The notes beneath the pieces are model-generated. The model was not told where the DNA came from. It made no database searches and saw nothing but the letters and a program-made list of their open reading frames with translations. Below, in pieces: positions 1 to 5,917 of a stretch of DNA of 10,878 nt; the first letter of the stretch is position 1; every line of letters begins with the position of its first letter. The stretch is from Planctomycetaceae bacterium (lineage in GTDB: Bacteria > Planctomycetota > Planctomycetia > Pirellulales > Thermoguttaceae). A program made the translations under genes and the position numbers. Where the stretch lies: NCBI GenBank assembly GCA_031267635.1, contig JAIRYX010000304.1, positions 1 through 10,878 of the forward strand, read 5' to 3'.

Positions 1-216
1 CTATTTGAGAAACAGAAGTGAAACCATGCGACGTGTCGGCAAAGCCGGCGCTCCGTGGTCGGGATGATATTGTGAATCGTAGTGGCGATCAAACATGTTC
101 CAATCAACATAATGTGCGAGCTTAATGATCTCGTGCGTTTCGTAGAGAAAATCGTCGAGACGGCGATTGAACATTTCGGACTGACCGGATTGCTGGGGGG
201 ATAAAGTGTGACGCAT
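1..216 (-). pseudogene. IS5-family transposase, N-terminal part with in-frame stop at the window edge
   Basis: The 71 residues match the N-terminal domain of IS5-family DDE transposases (DUF772/InsH type). The motif DWNMFDRHY is followed by an ALPTRRMVSLLFLK stretch, which corresponds to the conserved PxLPTRLMVGLxxLK block. In relatives this block continues into a catalytic domain of several hundred residues. Here the codon after LK is TAG at positions 1-3. It could be a genuine nonsense mutation, a single-base error at a contig end, or a chimeric contig end; the window cannot tell. The ATG at 216 is supported by the right-hand copy, whose ATG lies at the same distance from the element end and whose protein aligns from residue 1 without gaps. 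The first 12 residues differ strongly between copies, while the rest is close to identical. Confidence 0.75.
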
Positions 217-288
217 TTCTAACCTATTTTGATAAAAATTGCAAGGTTTTTAATAAAAAACAACGAGAAACGACAAATAACGTTGCAA

Positions 289-316
289 ATTATAACACAC
301 ATTGGGAGAAGGACAA
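289..316 (-). promoter_or_regulatory. Transposase promoter of the left IS copy
   Basis: On the minus strand a TTGTCC -35 box (311-316) is followed after 16 bp by a perfect TATAAT -10 box (289-294), about 73 bp upstream of the transposase ATG. The arrangement is conserved in the right-hand IS copy. Assignment is from sigma-70-like consensus only. Confidence 0.55.
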
Positions 317-360
317 GACGTTACTATAGTATTAAAGATGTTTTTTCAGAGATGACTATC

Positions 361-690
361 TATGTGCGAAAACAAGATCGAACACGCGGACAGGTTTTCG
401 TTGTGATGTTATCGTACTTGTTAATACAAAAGTTGCGGGAATATTGGAACACATTGGACATGACTGTTGAGGAAGGAATTGAGTTATTGAAAACGCTATG
501 CACTGTTGAAATCCAACTCGACGGCAACATCCCGGCCCTTTATGTTCCCAAACCTCGCAAAGAAATCGAACAACTCCTGACACTTGCCAACATCCCAATC
601 CCTGAAATCCTCCCTGCAAAAATCAAATCAAAACACCAAAACAAAACTAAAAAGTGTAGCCAACAAATCAAAAACAAAAATTTTACGTAA
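361..690 (+). pseudogene. 3' remnant of an IS1634/IS4-like DDE transposase, interrupted by the IS5-like element
   Basis: The open frame from about 361 gives roughly 109 residues beginning YVRKQDRTRGQVFVVML. That run, the later TVEEGIELLKTLCTVE block and the PKPRKEIEQLL block are what I recognise as the C-terminal part of IS1634-type transposases (the region after the catalytic glutamate, where the chain re-enters the RNase H fold). The frame stays open back to 229, but the upstream residues are encoded by the noncoding end of the IS5-like element, so the ATG at 229 is not a genuine start. The final 25 residues are rich in Lys, Asn and Gln, which is common at the end of such proteins. The catalytic N-terminal part is missing. 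Family name is from memory of conserved blocks; IS4 versus IS1634 is not settled. Confidence 0.7.
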
Positions 691-694
691 ATAC

Positions 695-799
695 TATACT
701 TCTTGCACTTGAAATTTCGGTTTTCATTGGTGTCGTTATACCGTAAAATACGGTTTGATCCCCATTCATAAAACCGAAAACTCAAGTGCAAGGAGTATA
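695..799. repeat. 105-bp palindromic repeat, copy A
   Basis: The repeat starts TATACTTCTTGCACTTGA and ends TCAAGTGCAAGGAGTATA, forming an imperfect inverted repeat of about 30 bp per arm around a roughly 45-bp centre. The same element, also exactly 105 bp, occurs at 1062-1166. Such a transcript would fold into a long hairpin. Size and structure fit a MITE or a REP-like element; no coding capacity is seen. Confidence 0.8.
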
Positions 800-870
800 A
801 AGTATCAATAACTTACAGTGGAAACTCTTGTTTGATTGAAAAGGAACTTCCGTTTTAGCTCTACAATTGT

Positions 871-912
871 CCAGTGCAGATTTATTGGGTTTGGGAAGCT
901 GATGCCATAGTT
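871..912 (+). repeat. 52-bp palindromic repeat, copy 1 (degraded)
   Basis: The core GATTTATTGGGTTTG is intact, preceded by CCAGTGCA. The flanking arms that in better copies read AACTATTCAGTTAC and GTAACTGAATAGTT have decayed. It belongs to the six-member family described in the findings. Confidence 0.5.
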
Positions 913-1061
913 TTCTATTGCATTTTCAAATATTAGCCCCCAACAACGAAATGACCAAAAATTTTTCTATTGGAAAGAGTGCGACAATGGCAACACAAAA
1001 ATACCAGCTTATGAACGTTGTAAGCGAGAGAGCCATATTCAGACTGAATTTAGACTCTGCG

Positions 1062-1166
1062 TATACTTTTTGCACTTGAAATTTCGGTTTTCACTGGCGT
1101 CGTTATACCGTAAACTCCAGTTTAATCTCCATTCGTAAAACAGAAAACTCAAGTGCAATGAGTATA
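1062..1166. repeat. 105-bp palindromic repeat, copy B
   Basis: Second copy of the element at 695-799, identical in length and with the same TATACT...AGTATA ends. The centre differs by scattered substitutions, and arm changes are partly compensatory or at unpaired positions. Its left arm supplies the TGA stop of a short upstream open frame. Confidence 0.8.
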
Positions 1167-1172
1167 ACATAA

Positions 1173-1261
1173 GGGAATTTCTAAAAACCTCTCCCAAATA
1201 TTCGTAAGCCCTTATTTTCCAATGGTCACATTTGTTGTAAATGAGGTTTTTAGAAGTTCCT
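1173..1261 (-). repeat. MITE-like GAACTTCT element, copy 1 (inverted)
   Basis: The ends are GGGAATTTCTAAAAACCTC and the inverted form of GAACTTCTAAAAACCTC. Read on the minus strand, the interior aligns with the copies at 3303 and 7268, including the ATAAGG...CTT stretch, at clearly lower identity. The sequence TAAG sits near both borders, but the target duplication is less clean than in the other two copies. It lies about 80 bp past the stop codon of the P-loop gene and might serve as its transcription stop. Confidence 0.72.
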
Positions 1262-1339
1262 GTAAGTCAAATAATTAAAGTTGAAGACGCAACTCGACCG
1301 TTTATATTTTTATTTTCTCTCATAAAAACGCATGACAAT

Positions 1340-2668
1340 CTACATGCCTTCCCGTTTTTGCAGAAGTGGAATCATGCCGGTTGTTTGTTTGGCGAGGGTG
1401 TAAAGTACGGGGACTTCCACCCAATACGGGTGAATGCTGTCTGGTTTGAAACCGAGCGCACCGGTTACCGGATCAACCGACGGCGCGATTCCTGTCGCGC
1501 TGACCGGTACATAAGTCACGTCGCGGCTCAATTGTTCTGCTGTGCCAACAAATTCCGGCACAAGTTTCAATAATAAACGGCGGCATCGGGATGACATTTT
1601 TTCAATCGCCGGAATGTCCAGCGCACAATGCGAATCGTTGGTTTCCACAAACGACGCCACCGGACGCCAAGGCGGTATAAATTTCACTTTTTCCGATTTG
1701 GAATCTTGCAAAAGATGCGCCCATGCATCCGCTTTCGTGATGACGACCACAAGCGGCGGCGCGTTTTCCTGCGAGTCGCTTTCGATACCAAGATGTGTCC
1801 GCACTCGCAAAATCATTTCCGATAATATTAATTCCTGACGAATTTGCGAGCGTCGGACGCTGTTGTTTTCTTGCGTTTCATCCACCATTTGCGGGTCGTG
1901 CGTTTTGCCGCGGCAGACTCTGCGAAATCGCGGATCTTGTGTCGGATCGTACAAAAACAGAATCGCACGCGACCGAGATAAATGATACGTCAACGGCAAC
2001 ATCGCTTTGTCTTCGCCCGGCAAATAACTTTCCCCGGCGTTATCGTAAAGACACAAAATCTGACAAAGCGTTTCACGATGGGAGTAACGCGGATGTTTAT
2101 GGGTCGGCGTGAGCGAAAACAAAAACGGCTGCGGATACGCGATTTCTTGACCGTTCAAAATAACAGTGTTATTGTTTTCGCCGTAAACTTCAGTCTTTTC
2201 AATTGCCACAAGCTGATTCATGCCGGTTTCAAAAAATTGCTGCGACTCGTAACGTTGCAAACGATGATTCATTTCCGGCGACGTGTCGGAGATATTGTAT
2301 TGAAAATAGCGCGGCAGAGTTTTACGAAGCCGCCATGACATTGACGCGAGAAAATACGATTTTCCGGCAGCCGGTGCGCCGACAATCGACATAAAAAAGA
2401 GCGGCATCTCAAACAATGCTCGCGGAATCATCAGATGACAATGCGGACACGCAAGTTTCGTGCAGGAAAAACCTTCCGCATCCAATGCGTTTGCTTTGAG
2501 ATCGAAACGGCTTGGCAAAAAACGCTGCTGCGCCATTTCGCCGAGTCGGCTATCGCCGAGCAAATCGGGCGACTCCGAAATCCAAAGCGTCTGATCCGGT
2601 GAAAAAACATGCCAGCAATGCGGGCAAACGACTTGAGAACGCAATCGTGTCAAGGGGGCAACGGGCAT
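1340..2668 (-). CDS. Zinc-ribbon, P-loop (GTPase-like) protein of unknown function
   Basis: About 442 residues if the ATG at 2668 is used. The N-terminus carries two CPHC knuckles (about residues 15-18 and 74-77), which probably bind one zinc ion. A Walker A motif GAPAAGKS follows at about residues 97-104. Later come LCLYDNAGE, resembling a DxxG-type switch/Walker B strand, FLYDPTQDPRF, and VVVITKADAW, resembling the TKxD guanine-specificity motif. No signal peptide or membrane helix is seen, so a cytoplasmic nucleotide-dependent switch is likely. From memory, proteins with this zinc ribbon plus GAPxxGKS plus DNAGE layout occur widely in planctomycetes without assigned role; a relation to the TRAFAC or double-GTPase (DO-GTPase) proteins is possible but unproven. 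The frame extends to a TTG at 2716, but that start overlaps a repeat end and adds a non-conserved-looking tail, so ATG 2668 is preferred. No ribosome binding site is obvious for either. Confidence 0.8.
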   Translation of the reverse strand: MPVAPLTRLRSQVVCPHCWHVFSPDQTLWISESPDLLGDSRLGEMAQQRFLPSRFDLKANALDAEGFSCTKLACPHCHLMIPRALFEMPLFFMSIVGAPAAGKSYFLASMSWRLRKTLPRYFQYNISDTSPEMNHRLQRYESQQFFETGMNQLVAIEKTEVYGENNNTVILNGQEIAYPQPFLFSLTPTHKHPRYSHRETLCQILCLYDNAGESYLPGEDKAMLPLTYHLSRSRAILFLYDPTQDPRFRRVCRGKTHDPQMVDETQENNSVRRSQIRQELILSEMILRVRTHLGIESDSQENAPPLVVVITKADAWAHLLQDSKSEKVKFIPPWRPVASFVETNDSHCALDIPAIEKMSSRCRRLLLKLVPEFVGTAEQLSRDVTYVPVSATGIAPSVDPVTGALGFKPDSIHPYWVEVPVLYTLAKQTTGMIPLLQKREGM

Positions 2669-2715
2669 TTTGAAAAAATGATGTTTTGAGGAAATAACGT
2701 CGGAATTTTCAATCA

Positions 2716-2832
2716 AGGAACTTCTAAAAATTCACCACAAAATTCACAAGGAACAACGGATTTTTAAGGAATAAGGTTTATATTGAAACTTCATACAATT
2801 CCTTTATGGTTAAAAAAGTTTTTAGAATATTC
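2716..2832. repeat. Degenerate repeat unit sharing sequence with 5315-5392
   Basis: The segment begins GGAACTTCTAAAAATTC and ends GTTTTTAGAATATTC, which look like decayed GAACTTCT-element ends. Its right half (AAGGTTTATATTGAAAC, then ATGGTTAAAA) aligns with 5315-5392 (AAGGTTTATCTTGAAAT, then GTGGTTAAAA). A third partial match is at about 4497-4528. The elements are old and heavily diverged. Confidence 0.45.
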
Positions 2833-2969
2833 AATATATGTGAGTATAACACGCAAAAAGTAGATTGTAAATGAAATTGTTCAACTGCACACAGAATTAT
2901 CTAGTCGTCATACTTGAAAATCTCCTGCTTATTGCATATTTTTTTTGGGGGTGATTTATACGATACTGT

Positions 2970-3023
2970 CACTATTCCGTTACTCAAGCCAAATCAATCC
3001 GCACGGTAACTGGGTAACTACAG
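2970..3023 (-). repeat. 52-bp palindromic repeat, copy 2 (inverted)
   Basis: Read on the minus strand it gives CTGTAGTTACCCAGTTACC, then GTGCGGATTGATTTGG, then CTTGAGTAACGGAATAGT, matching the family consensus in both arms and the core with scattered changes. Confidence 0.65.
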
Positions 3024-3047
3024 TCCATTTTGCCGGAAAATATTACT

Positions 3048-3189
3048 ATTGCCGCCCTTATTTATAAAATTCCCTTAGTAGCCCCGAATATCGCGCCAAT
3101 ATTACGTGTCCTTATTATATGTCTTAAATTCCTTTATTTTTCGTTTAATTTTGATAATAATCCATCCTCTAAAAAATAAGGGCTGCAAT
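3048..3189. repeat. Inverted repeat pair, 16-bp arms about 110 bp apart
   Basis: ATTGCCGCCCTTATTT at 3048-3063 is the inverse complement of AAATAAGGGCTGCAAT at 3174-3189 with one mismatch. The weakly matched flanks extend it a little. It could be the termini of another small non-autonomous element of about 145-150 bp. Only one copy is in the window, so this is tentative. Confidence 0.4.
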
Positions 3190-3192
3190 GGC

Positions 3193-3228
3193 AGTACCAA
3201 GTTACGCAATTTCACTTGACATTTTTCA
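3193..3228 (+). repeat. 36-bp direct repeat box, copy 1
   Basis: The box contains CGCAATTTCACTTGACATTT and matches 7216-7251 at 34 of 36 positions. In both places it is followed by a GAACTTCT element and parts of the 52-bp palindrome, so the two loci share a larger repeated backbone. The embedded TTGACA resembles a -35 box, but there is no acceptable -10 box 16-18 bp downstream. Confidence 0.75.
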
Positions 3229-3284
3229 TATCAAGGGGAATTGAGGAACTTCGTAGTAGAGTCTTTCGGGGTAAGTATGTTGTT

Positions 3285-3418
3285 CTGTGCGGATTTATTT
3301 GAGGGAACTTCTAAAAACCCCACTTTCAACAAACTTCTACCATTGAAAAATAAGGACTTGCTGATGTTGGGAAGAGATTTTTAGAAGTTCTCTTGAGTTG
3401 GGCAACTGAATAGTTGCA
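3285..3418 (+). repeat. 52-bp palindromic repeat, copy 3, split by a MITE-like element
   Basis: The left piece CTGTGCGGATTTATTTGA (3285-3302) and the right piece TTGAGTTGGGCAACTGAATA (from 3393) together give the family consensus if the element at 3303-3392 is removed. The sequence TTGA(G) is present on both sides of the insert, as expected for a target duplication. Confidence 0.75.
3303..3392 (+). repeat. MITE-like GAACTTCT element, copy 2
   Basis: This 90-bp sequence has inverted ends GGGAACTTCTAAAAACC and (read inward from the right) GAGAACTTCTAAAAATC. It is flanked by TTGA/TTGAG on both sides (3299-3303 and 3393-3397). The interior matches the 7268 copy closely: ACTTTCAACAAA, ACCATTGAAAAATAAGGACT. 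It contains no open frame of note, so if it moves it must use a transposase encoded elsewhere. Confidence 0.83.
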
Positions 3419-3617
3419 GTATTTGATAAATCAATCCCTTCCCAAAATGTAAAATAAACAGAAAAATTCTGCAAAGTGACCTTGATATTTTCTCCAAAAT
3501 CGAAGATAATATGGCTGTTTCAAATTTGTGATTTTTATTTTTGAAAAAATAAGCATAATATACACCATTTACGATATTCGAATTTTCTATTTCGACAATA
3601 AATTCAGGACAAAATTT

Positions 3618-4253
3618 ATGTATCCTCATGAAATTACCAAACCGACATTCATGGATTCACAAAACAGTTACCACGATTATCAGCGTCAACGCTCAATGAC
3701 GTTGGGCGATTTGTTGCTTGAAAATCGTATTATTTTTCTTCAGGGAGCGATTGAAACCGGTAACGCCAATGAGTTGGTAATGAAATTGCTCTATTTGCAA
3801 AGTGAAAACCGGCGGAAAGATATTCATTTTTACATCAACTCCCCCGGCGGAAGTGTGACGGCAACGTTGGCGATTTACGATACAATGCAAATTTTAAGTT
3901 GTCCGGTAGCAACATATTGCGTCGGAATGGCGGCGAGCGGCGGGGCGATTTTGCTTGCGGGCGGTACAAAAGGAAAACGTTACGCGCTTACGCATGCGAA
4001 AGTGATGATTCATCAACCCTGGGGCGGCGTCAGCGGTCAAATCTCCGATATTCAGATCCAGGCAGATCAAATTTTAAAAGACCGCGCAATGCTCAATGAA
4101 ATCTTGGCACAACACACCAGCAAAACGCCTGAACAAATCGCGCAAGACACTGACCGCGATTATTATTTAAGTGCTTACGACGCAAAAGAATACGGCATTG
4201 TGGACGACATTTTACAAAAACAGTCGGTAGCGTCGGACGAAAAAACGGAATAA
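3618..4253 (+). CDS. clpP: ATP-dependent Clp protease proteolytic subunit, copy 1 (ASG-type)
   Basis: The 211-residue protein is a ClpP serine peptidase, the barrel-forming proteolytic subunit that works with ClpX or ClpA/ClpC-type unfoldases in the cytoplasm. The catalytic triad is complete: Ser107 in GMAASGGA, His132 in VMIHQP, and Asp181 in DTDRDYYLS, with exactly the spacing of the E. coli triad (97/122/171). The oxyanion loop INSPGGSVTA is at residues 73-82. The residue after the catalytic Ser is Gly instead of the usual Met. The open frame continues upstream to 3528, but those residues (Tyr/Ile/Phe-rich) are not ClpP-like; the ATG at 3618 has an AGGA 8 bp upstream, and ATG 3651 is a second option. 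A ClpP paralogue follows 324 bp downstream on the same strand, suggesting a heteromeric ClpP1P2 barrel, as known from other bacteria with two ClpPs. Confidence 0.96.
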   Translation: MYPHEITKPTFMDSQNSYHDYQRQRSMTLGDLLLENRIIFLQGAIETGNANELVMKLLYLQSENRRKDIHFYINSPGGSVTATLAIYDTMQILSCPVATYCVGMAASGGAILLAGGTKGKRYALTHAKVMIHQPWGGVSGQISDIQIQADQILKDRAMLNEILAQHTSKTPEQIAQDTDRDYYLSAYDAKEYGIVDDILQKQSVASDEKTE

Positions 4254-4577
4254 ATCAAACGCCATGTTTGTTACAAATAACTGCACATAGGTACGCTAAA
4301 ACTCCTTATTATCACCCACGAAGTTTCATAAAGATTGTTTATACTTTACACGGTACGAAACCACCATTTATTCTCGTTGAAAAGCTCCTAATTATTCATG
4401 CCGTTTATTGACGAAACAAAAGTGTAAGTTCTAGCTGTGCAAAATAGTATAAATGTGCTTTGAAATATAAAATTAAAATTTTATATTTTTTATAGATTCT
4501 TCATGGTAAAAGAATACTTTTAGAAGTTTCCATCAATAAAAAATTTCATTTAACATTAAAATAGATAAAATAGCGCA
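4254..4577. other. Spacer between the two clpP genes
   Basis: The spacer is AT-rich and has no credible open frame. It contains a perfect AT-only palindrome (4465-4486) and, at about 4497-4528, a decayed match to the repeat at 2716-2832. No strong terminator follows clpP copy 1, so read-through into copy 2 is possible; no strong promoter for copy 2 was recognised either. Confidence 0.5.
4465..4486. repeat. Perfect AT palindrome between the clpP genes
   Basis: ATATAAAATT, a 2-bp centre, then AATTTTATAT, followed by a run of T. All pairs are A-T, so it would be a weak hairpin in RNA but an easily melted or cruciform-prone site in DNA. It could be a weak terminator of clpP copy 1 or a binding site for an AT-hook or nucleoid protein; neither is supported beyond the symmetry. 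Confidence 0.4.
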
Positions 4578-5180
4578 ATGACTTTGATTCCTTATGTGAT
4601 TGAAAAGAACGGCCGAGAAGAACGGGTGATGGATATTTACAGTCGCTTGCTCAAAGACCGAATCATTTTTTTGGGAACGCAAGTTGACGACAGCGTAGCA
4701 AATGCGATTGTCGCCCAGCTTTTGTTTCTTCACTCCGACGATCCAAATGCTGACGTGCATTTGTACATTAACTCACCGGGCGGAAGTGTGACGGCGGGGT
4801 TGGCGATTTACGATACAATGCAATACATAAGTTGTGATGTGGCAACCTATTGTATCGGGCAATGCGCGTCAATGGGAGCGATGCTTCTGACTGCTGGAGC
4901 GAATGGAAAGCGTTTTGCGTTGCCTAATTCTCGGGTGATGATTCACCAGCCGCTTGGTGGAATGGAAGGAACAGCGGAGGAAATTTTGATTCACGCCGAA
5001 GAATTTTCTAAGACAAAAGGAAAATTGAATCAACTGTTAGTCGAACACACGGGGCAAGATTTATCCATAATTGAACGCGACACAAACCGCGACCGGTTTA
5101 TGTCGGCAGAAGAAGCCCGTGATTATCATCTGATTGACAAAGTAATTACGTCGGTCACGCTACCACCGAAAAAAGATTAA
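4578..5180 (+). CDS. clpP: ATP-dependent Clp protease proteolytic subunit, copy 2 (canonical ASM-type)
   Basis: The 200-residue ClpP has the full catalytic triad: Ser98 in GQCASMGA, His123 in VMIHQPLGG, and Asp172 in NRDRFMSAEEA. The N-terminal region MTLIPYVIEKNGREERVMDIYSRLL is typical, because the IPYVIE.. segment forms the axial loop in ClpP, so the ATG at 4578 is well supported although no Shine-Dalgarno is visible. Compared with copy 1 it keeps the normal Ser-Met active-site pair and has a short C-terminal tail. The two proteins share blocks such as YINSPGGSVTA and AIYDTMQ but differ widely elsewhere, so they are old paralogues and not a recent duplication. The gene ends at a strong terminator 26 bp downstream of the stop. 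Confidence 0.97.
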   Translation: MTLIPYVIEKNGREERVMDIYSRLLKDRIIFLGTQVDDSVANAIVAQLLFLHSDDPNADVHLYINSPGGSVTAGLAIYDTMQYISCDVATYCIGQCASMGAMLLTAGANGKRFALPNSRVMIHQPLGGMEGTAEEILIHAEEFSKTKGKLNQLLVEHTGQDLSIIERDTNRDRFMSAEEARDYHLIDKVITSVTLPPKKD

Positions 5181-5206
5181 AAGATATTTCAAATAATCAC
5201 AGAGTT

Positions 5207-5227
5207 CGCTGTAACACAGCGTTTTTT
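5207..5227 (+). terminator. Rho-independent terminator after clpP copy 2
   Basis: CGCTGT-AAC-ACAGCG forms a perfect 6-bp stem with a 3-nt loop and is followed at once by six T residues. It starts 26 bp after the clpP stop codon. Confidence 0.85.
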
Positions 5228-5249
5228 AGAAAACTTTTGTAGTAATTTG

Positions 5250-5303
5250 ATAACTATTCAGTTACCCAGTACGGATTTATGGGGTTTGATCGACTGAATC
5301 GTA
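5250..5303 (+). repeat. 52-bp palindromic repeat, copy 4
   Basis: The left arm TAACTATTCAGTTACCCAGT and the core ACGGATTTATGGGGTTTGAT are well kept; the right arm has decayed to CGACTGAATCGTA. The copy lies between the clpP terminator and the lipoprotein gene. Confidence 0.72.
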
Positions 5304-5314
5304 TGCAATTTGGT

Positions 5315-5392
5315 CAACAAAGGTTTATCTTGAAATTTCATAACAAATTTTCAGTCCTCTGTGGTTAAAAGTAAGTTTTTGAAGCACTCATA
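5315..5392 (+). repeat. Degenerate repeat related to 2716-2832
   Basis: The order of blocks AAGGTTTATCTTGAAAT, TTCATAAC, GTGGTTAAAA, GTTTTTGAAG follows the order at 2775-2832, with small indels. It ends ten bases before the lipoprotein start, so the lipoprotein's transcription signals would have to be in or near this repeat. Confidence 0.45.
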
Positions 5393-5401
5393 AGTATAAA
5401 A

Positions 5402-5917
5402 ATGAGAACGAAACGGATTTCGCCTCTCTTATTGACTGTTTTTTTGACGTTGATTTTGTTGGCAGGATGTACTCATCGCTATCAACGGAAGGTCGATGAA
5501 GCGATGTTAATTCAGGAAAACCTGCAACTTGATCAGGCGTTAGGTATTGCGCAGTATGAACTGGAGTTGACACGTCAAGAAAACGATTCGTTACGAAAAC
5601 AGTTAGAAGAAAATTCTCTCAATTATCGCAATAGAAATTCTTCAGATTCTTTGCCGTCGTTGCGAACAAATCCCAAATCTGTTCCAAGTTTTAATCAACA
5701 AGATGCTTTACCATACGAAAACTCTTTGCCGCCGCCTAATTCTCCAGAAGATACTCCGCCGATACTACAAAATCAATCTATTTTACATCGCCCCAATTAT
5801 TATCCTTCGCCGATTCAGCAAACTGCCGGTACAATAGGCAGTTCTCCGATAAATAATTCGTTGAATAATCCGCCTGAAAATTCCGAATTCCCGACTTGGT
5901 CGCCATATCGAAAATGA
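5402..5917 (+). CDS. Small predicted lipoprotein with coiled coil and Pro/Asn/Ser-rich tail
   Basis: The 171-residue protein starts with a type II signal peptide: MRTKR, a hydrophobic core (about residues 7-20) and the lipobox LLAGC with the lipidated Cys at 23. Residues about 27-75 (YQRKVDEAMLIQEN... to LRKQLEEN) have heptad-like spacing and high Glu/Gln/Leu content, consistent with a coiled coil. From about residue 76 the chain is low-complexity, rich in Pro, Ser and Asn, and probably disordered. The residue after Cys is Thr and not Asp; under the E. coli Lol rule this favours the outer membrane, but the rule may not apply in planctomycetes. I recall planctomycete lipoproteins with a similar HxYQRKVDEA..QEN opening but cannot assign a function. 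The ATG at 5402 is the only start that includes the signal peptide; no clear ribosome binding site precedes it. Confidence 0.75.
   Translation: MRTKRISPLLLTVFLTLILLAGCTHRYQRKVDEAMLIQENLQLDQALGIAQYELELTRQENDSLRKQLEENSLNYRNRNSSDSLPSLRTNPKSVPSFNQQDALPYENSLPPPNSPEDTPPILQNQSILHRPNYYPSPIQQTAGTIGSSPINNSLNNPPENSEFPTWSPYRK

Larger units (their letters stand above)
1..362 (-). mobile_element. IS5-like insertion sequence, left copy (partial)
   Basis: The stretch holds the 5' part of an IS5-like transposase gene, reading off the left edge, plus about 146 bp upstream that ends near 362. The same 146 bp recurs in reverse orientation at 10588-10732 with only a few mismatches and one indel. The shared sequence stops at the sequence TAGATAGTCATCTCTG (read on the minus strand) in both places, which marks this as the element end. 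Beyond it the two loci have unrelated sequence: an IS1634-like transposase here, an FG-GAP gene on the right. The other terminus lies outside the window, so terminal inverted repeats and target duplication cannot be verified. The last two or three bases of the shared end could belong to the target site. Confidence 0.82.
691..1339. other. Intergenic region made largely of short repeats
   Basis: This 649-bp gap between the transposase remnant and the convergent P-loop gene contains two copies of a 105-bp palindrome, one degraded copy of the 52-bp palindromic repeat (about 871-912) and one inverted copy of the 89-bp MITE-like element. The only open frame of note is a 42-codon one (951-1079), described under findings. 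I see no RNA gene. The gap has the character of a repeat-accumulating, non-essential segment. Confidence 0.6.
2669..3617. other. Long repeat-rich intergenic region between divergent genes
   Basis: The 949-bp gap separates the P-loop gene (minus) from clpP copy 1 (plus), so promoters for both should lie here, though I could not find a convincing -35/-10 pair for either. It holds a degenerate repeat unit (2716-2832), an inverted copy of the 52-bp palindrome (2970-3023), a 16-bp inverted repeat pair (3048-3189), a 36-bp box repeated at 7216, and a 52-bp palindrome split by a MITE (3285-3418). No credible gene is visible. In other planctomycetes a trigger-factor gene often precedes the clpP pair; none is present here. 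Confidence 0.6.

Noticed and set aside
229..360. Upstream half of the open frame 229-690, giving a longer protein starting at 229
   Set aside because: This part is the noncoding end of the IS5-like element; the inverse copy at the right edge gives the same residues fused to unrelated sequence.
3216..3221. Perfect TTGACA as a promoter (also at 7239-7244)
   Set aside because: No TATAAT-like box lies 16-18 bp downstream in either copy, and the second faces convergent genes. It is part of a repeated box.
3381..3629. 82-codon minus-strand frame upstream of clpP copy 1
   Set aside because: It crosses a repeat element and the clpP start region, has no recognisable motif, and its AT-rich composition explains the length.
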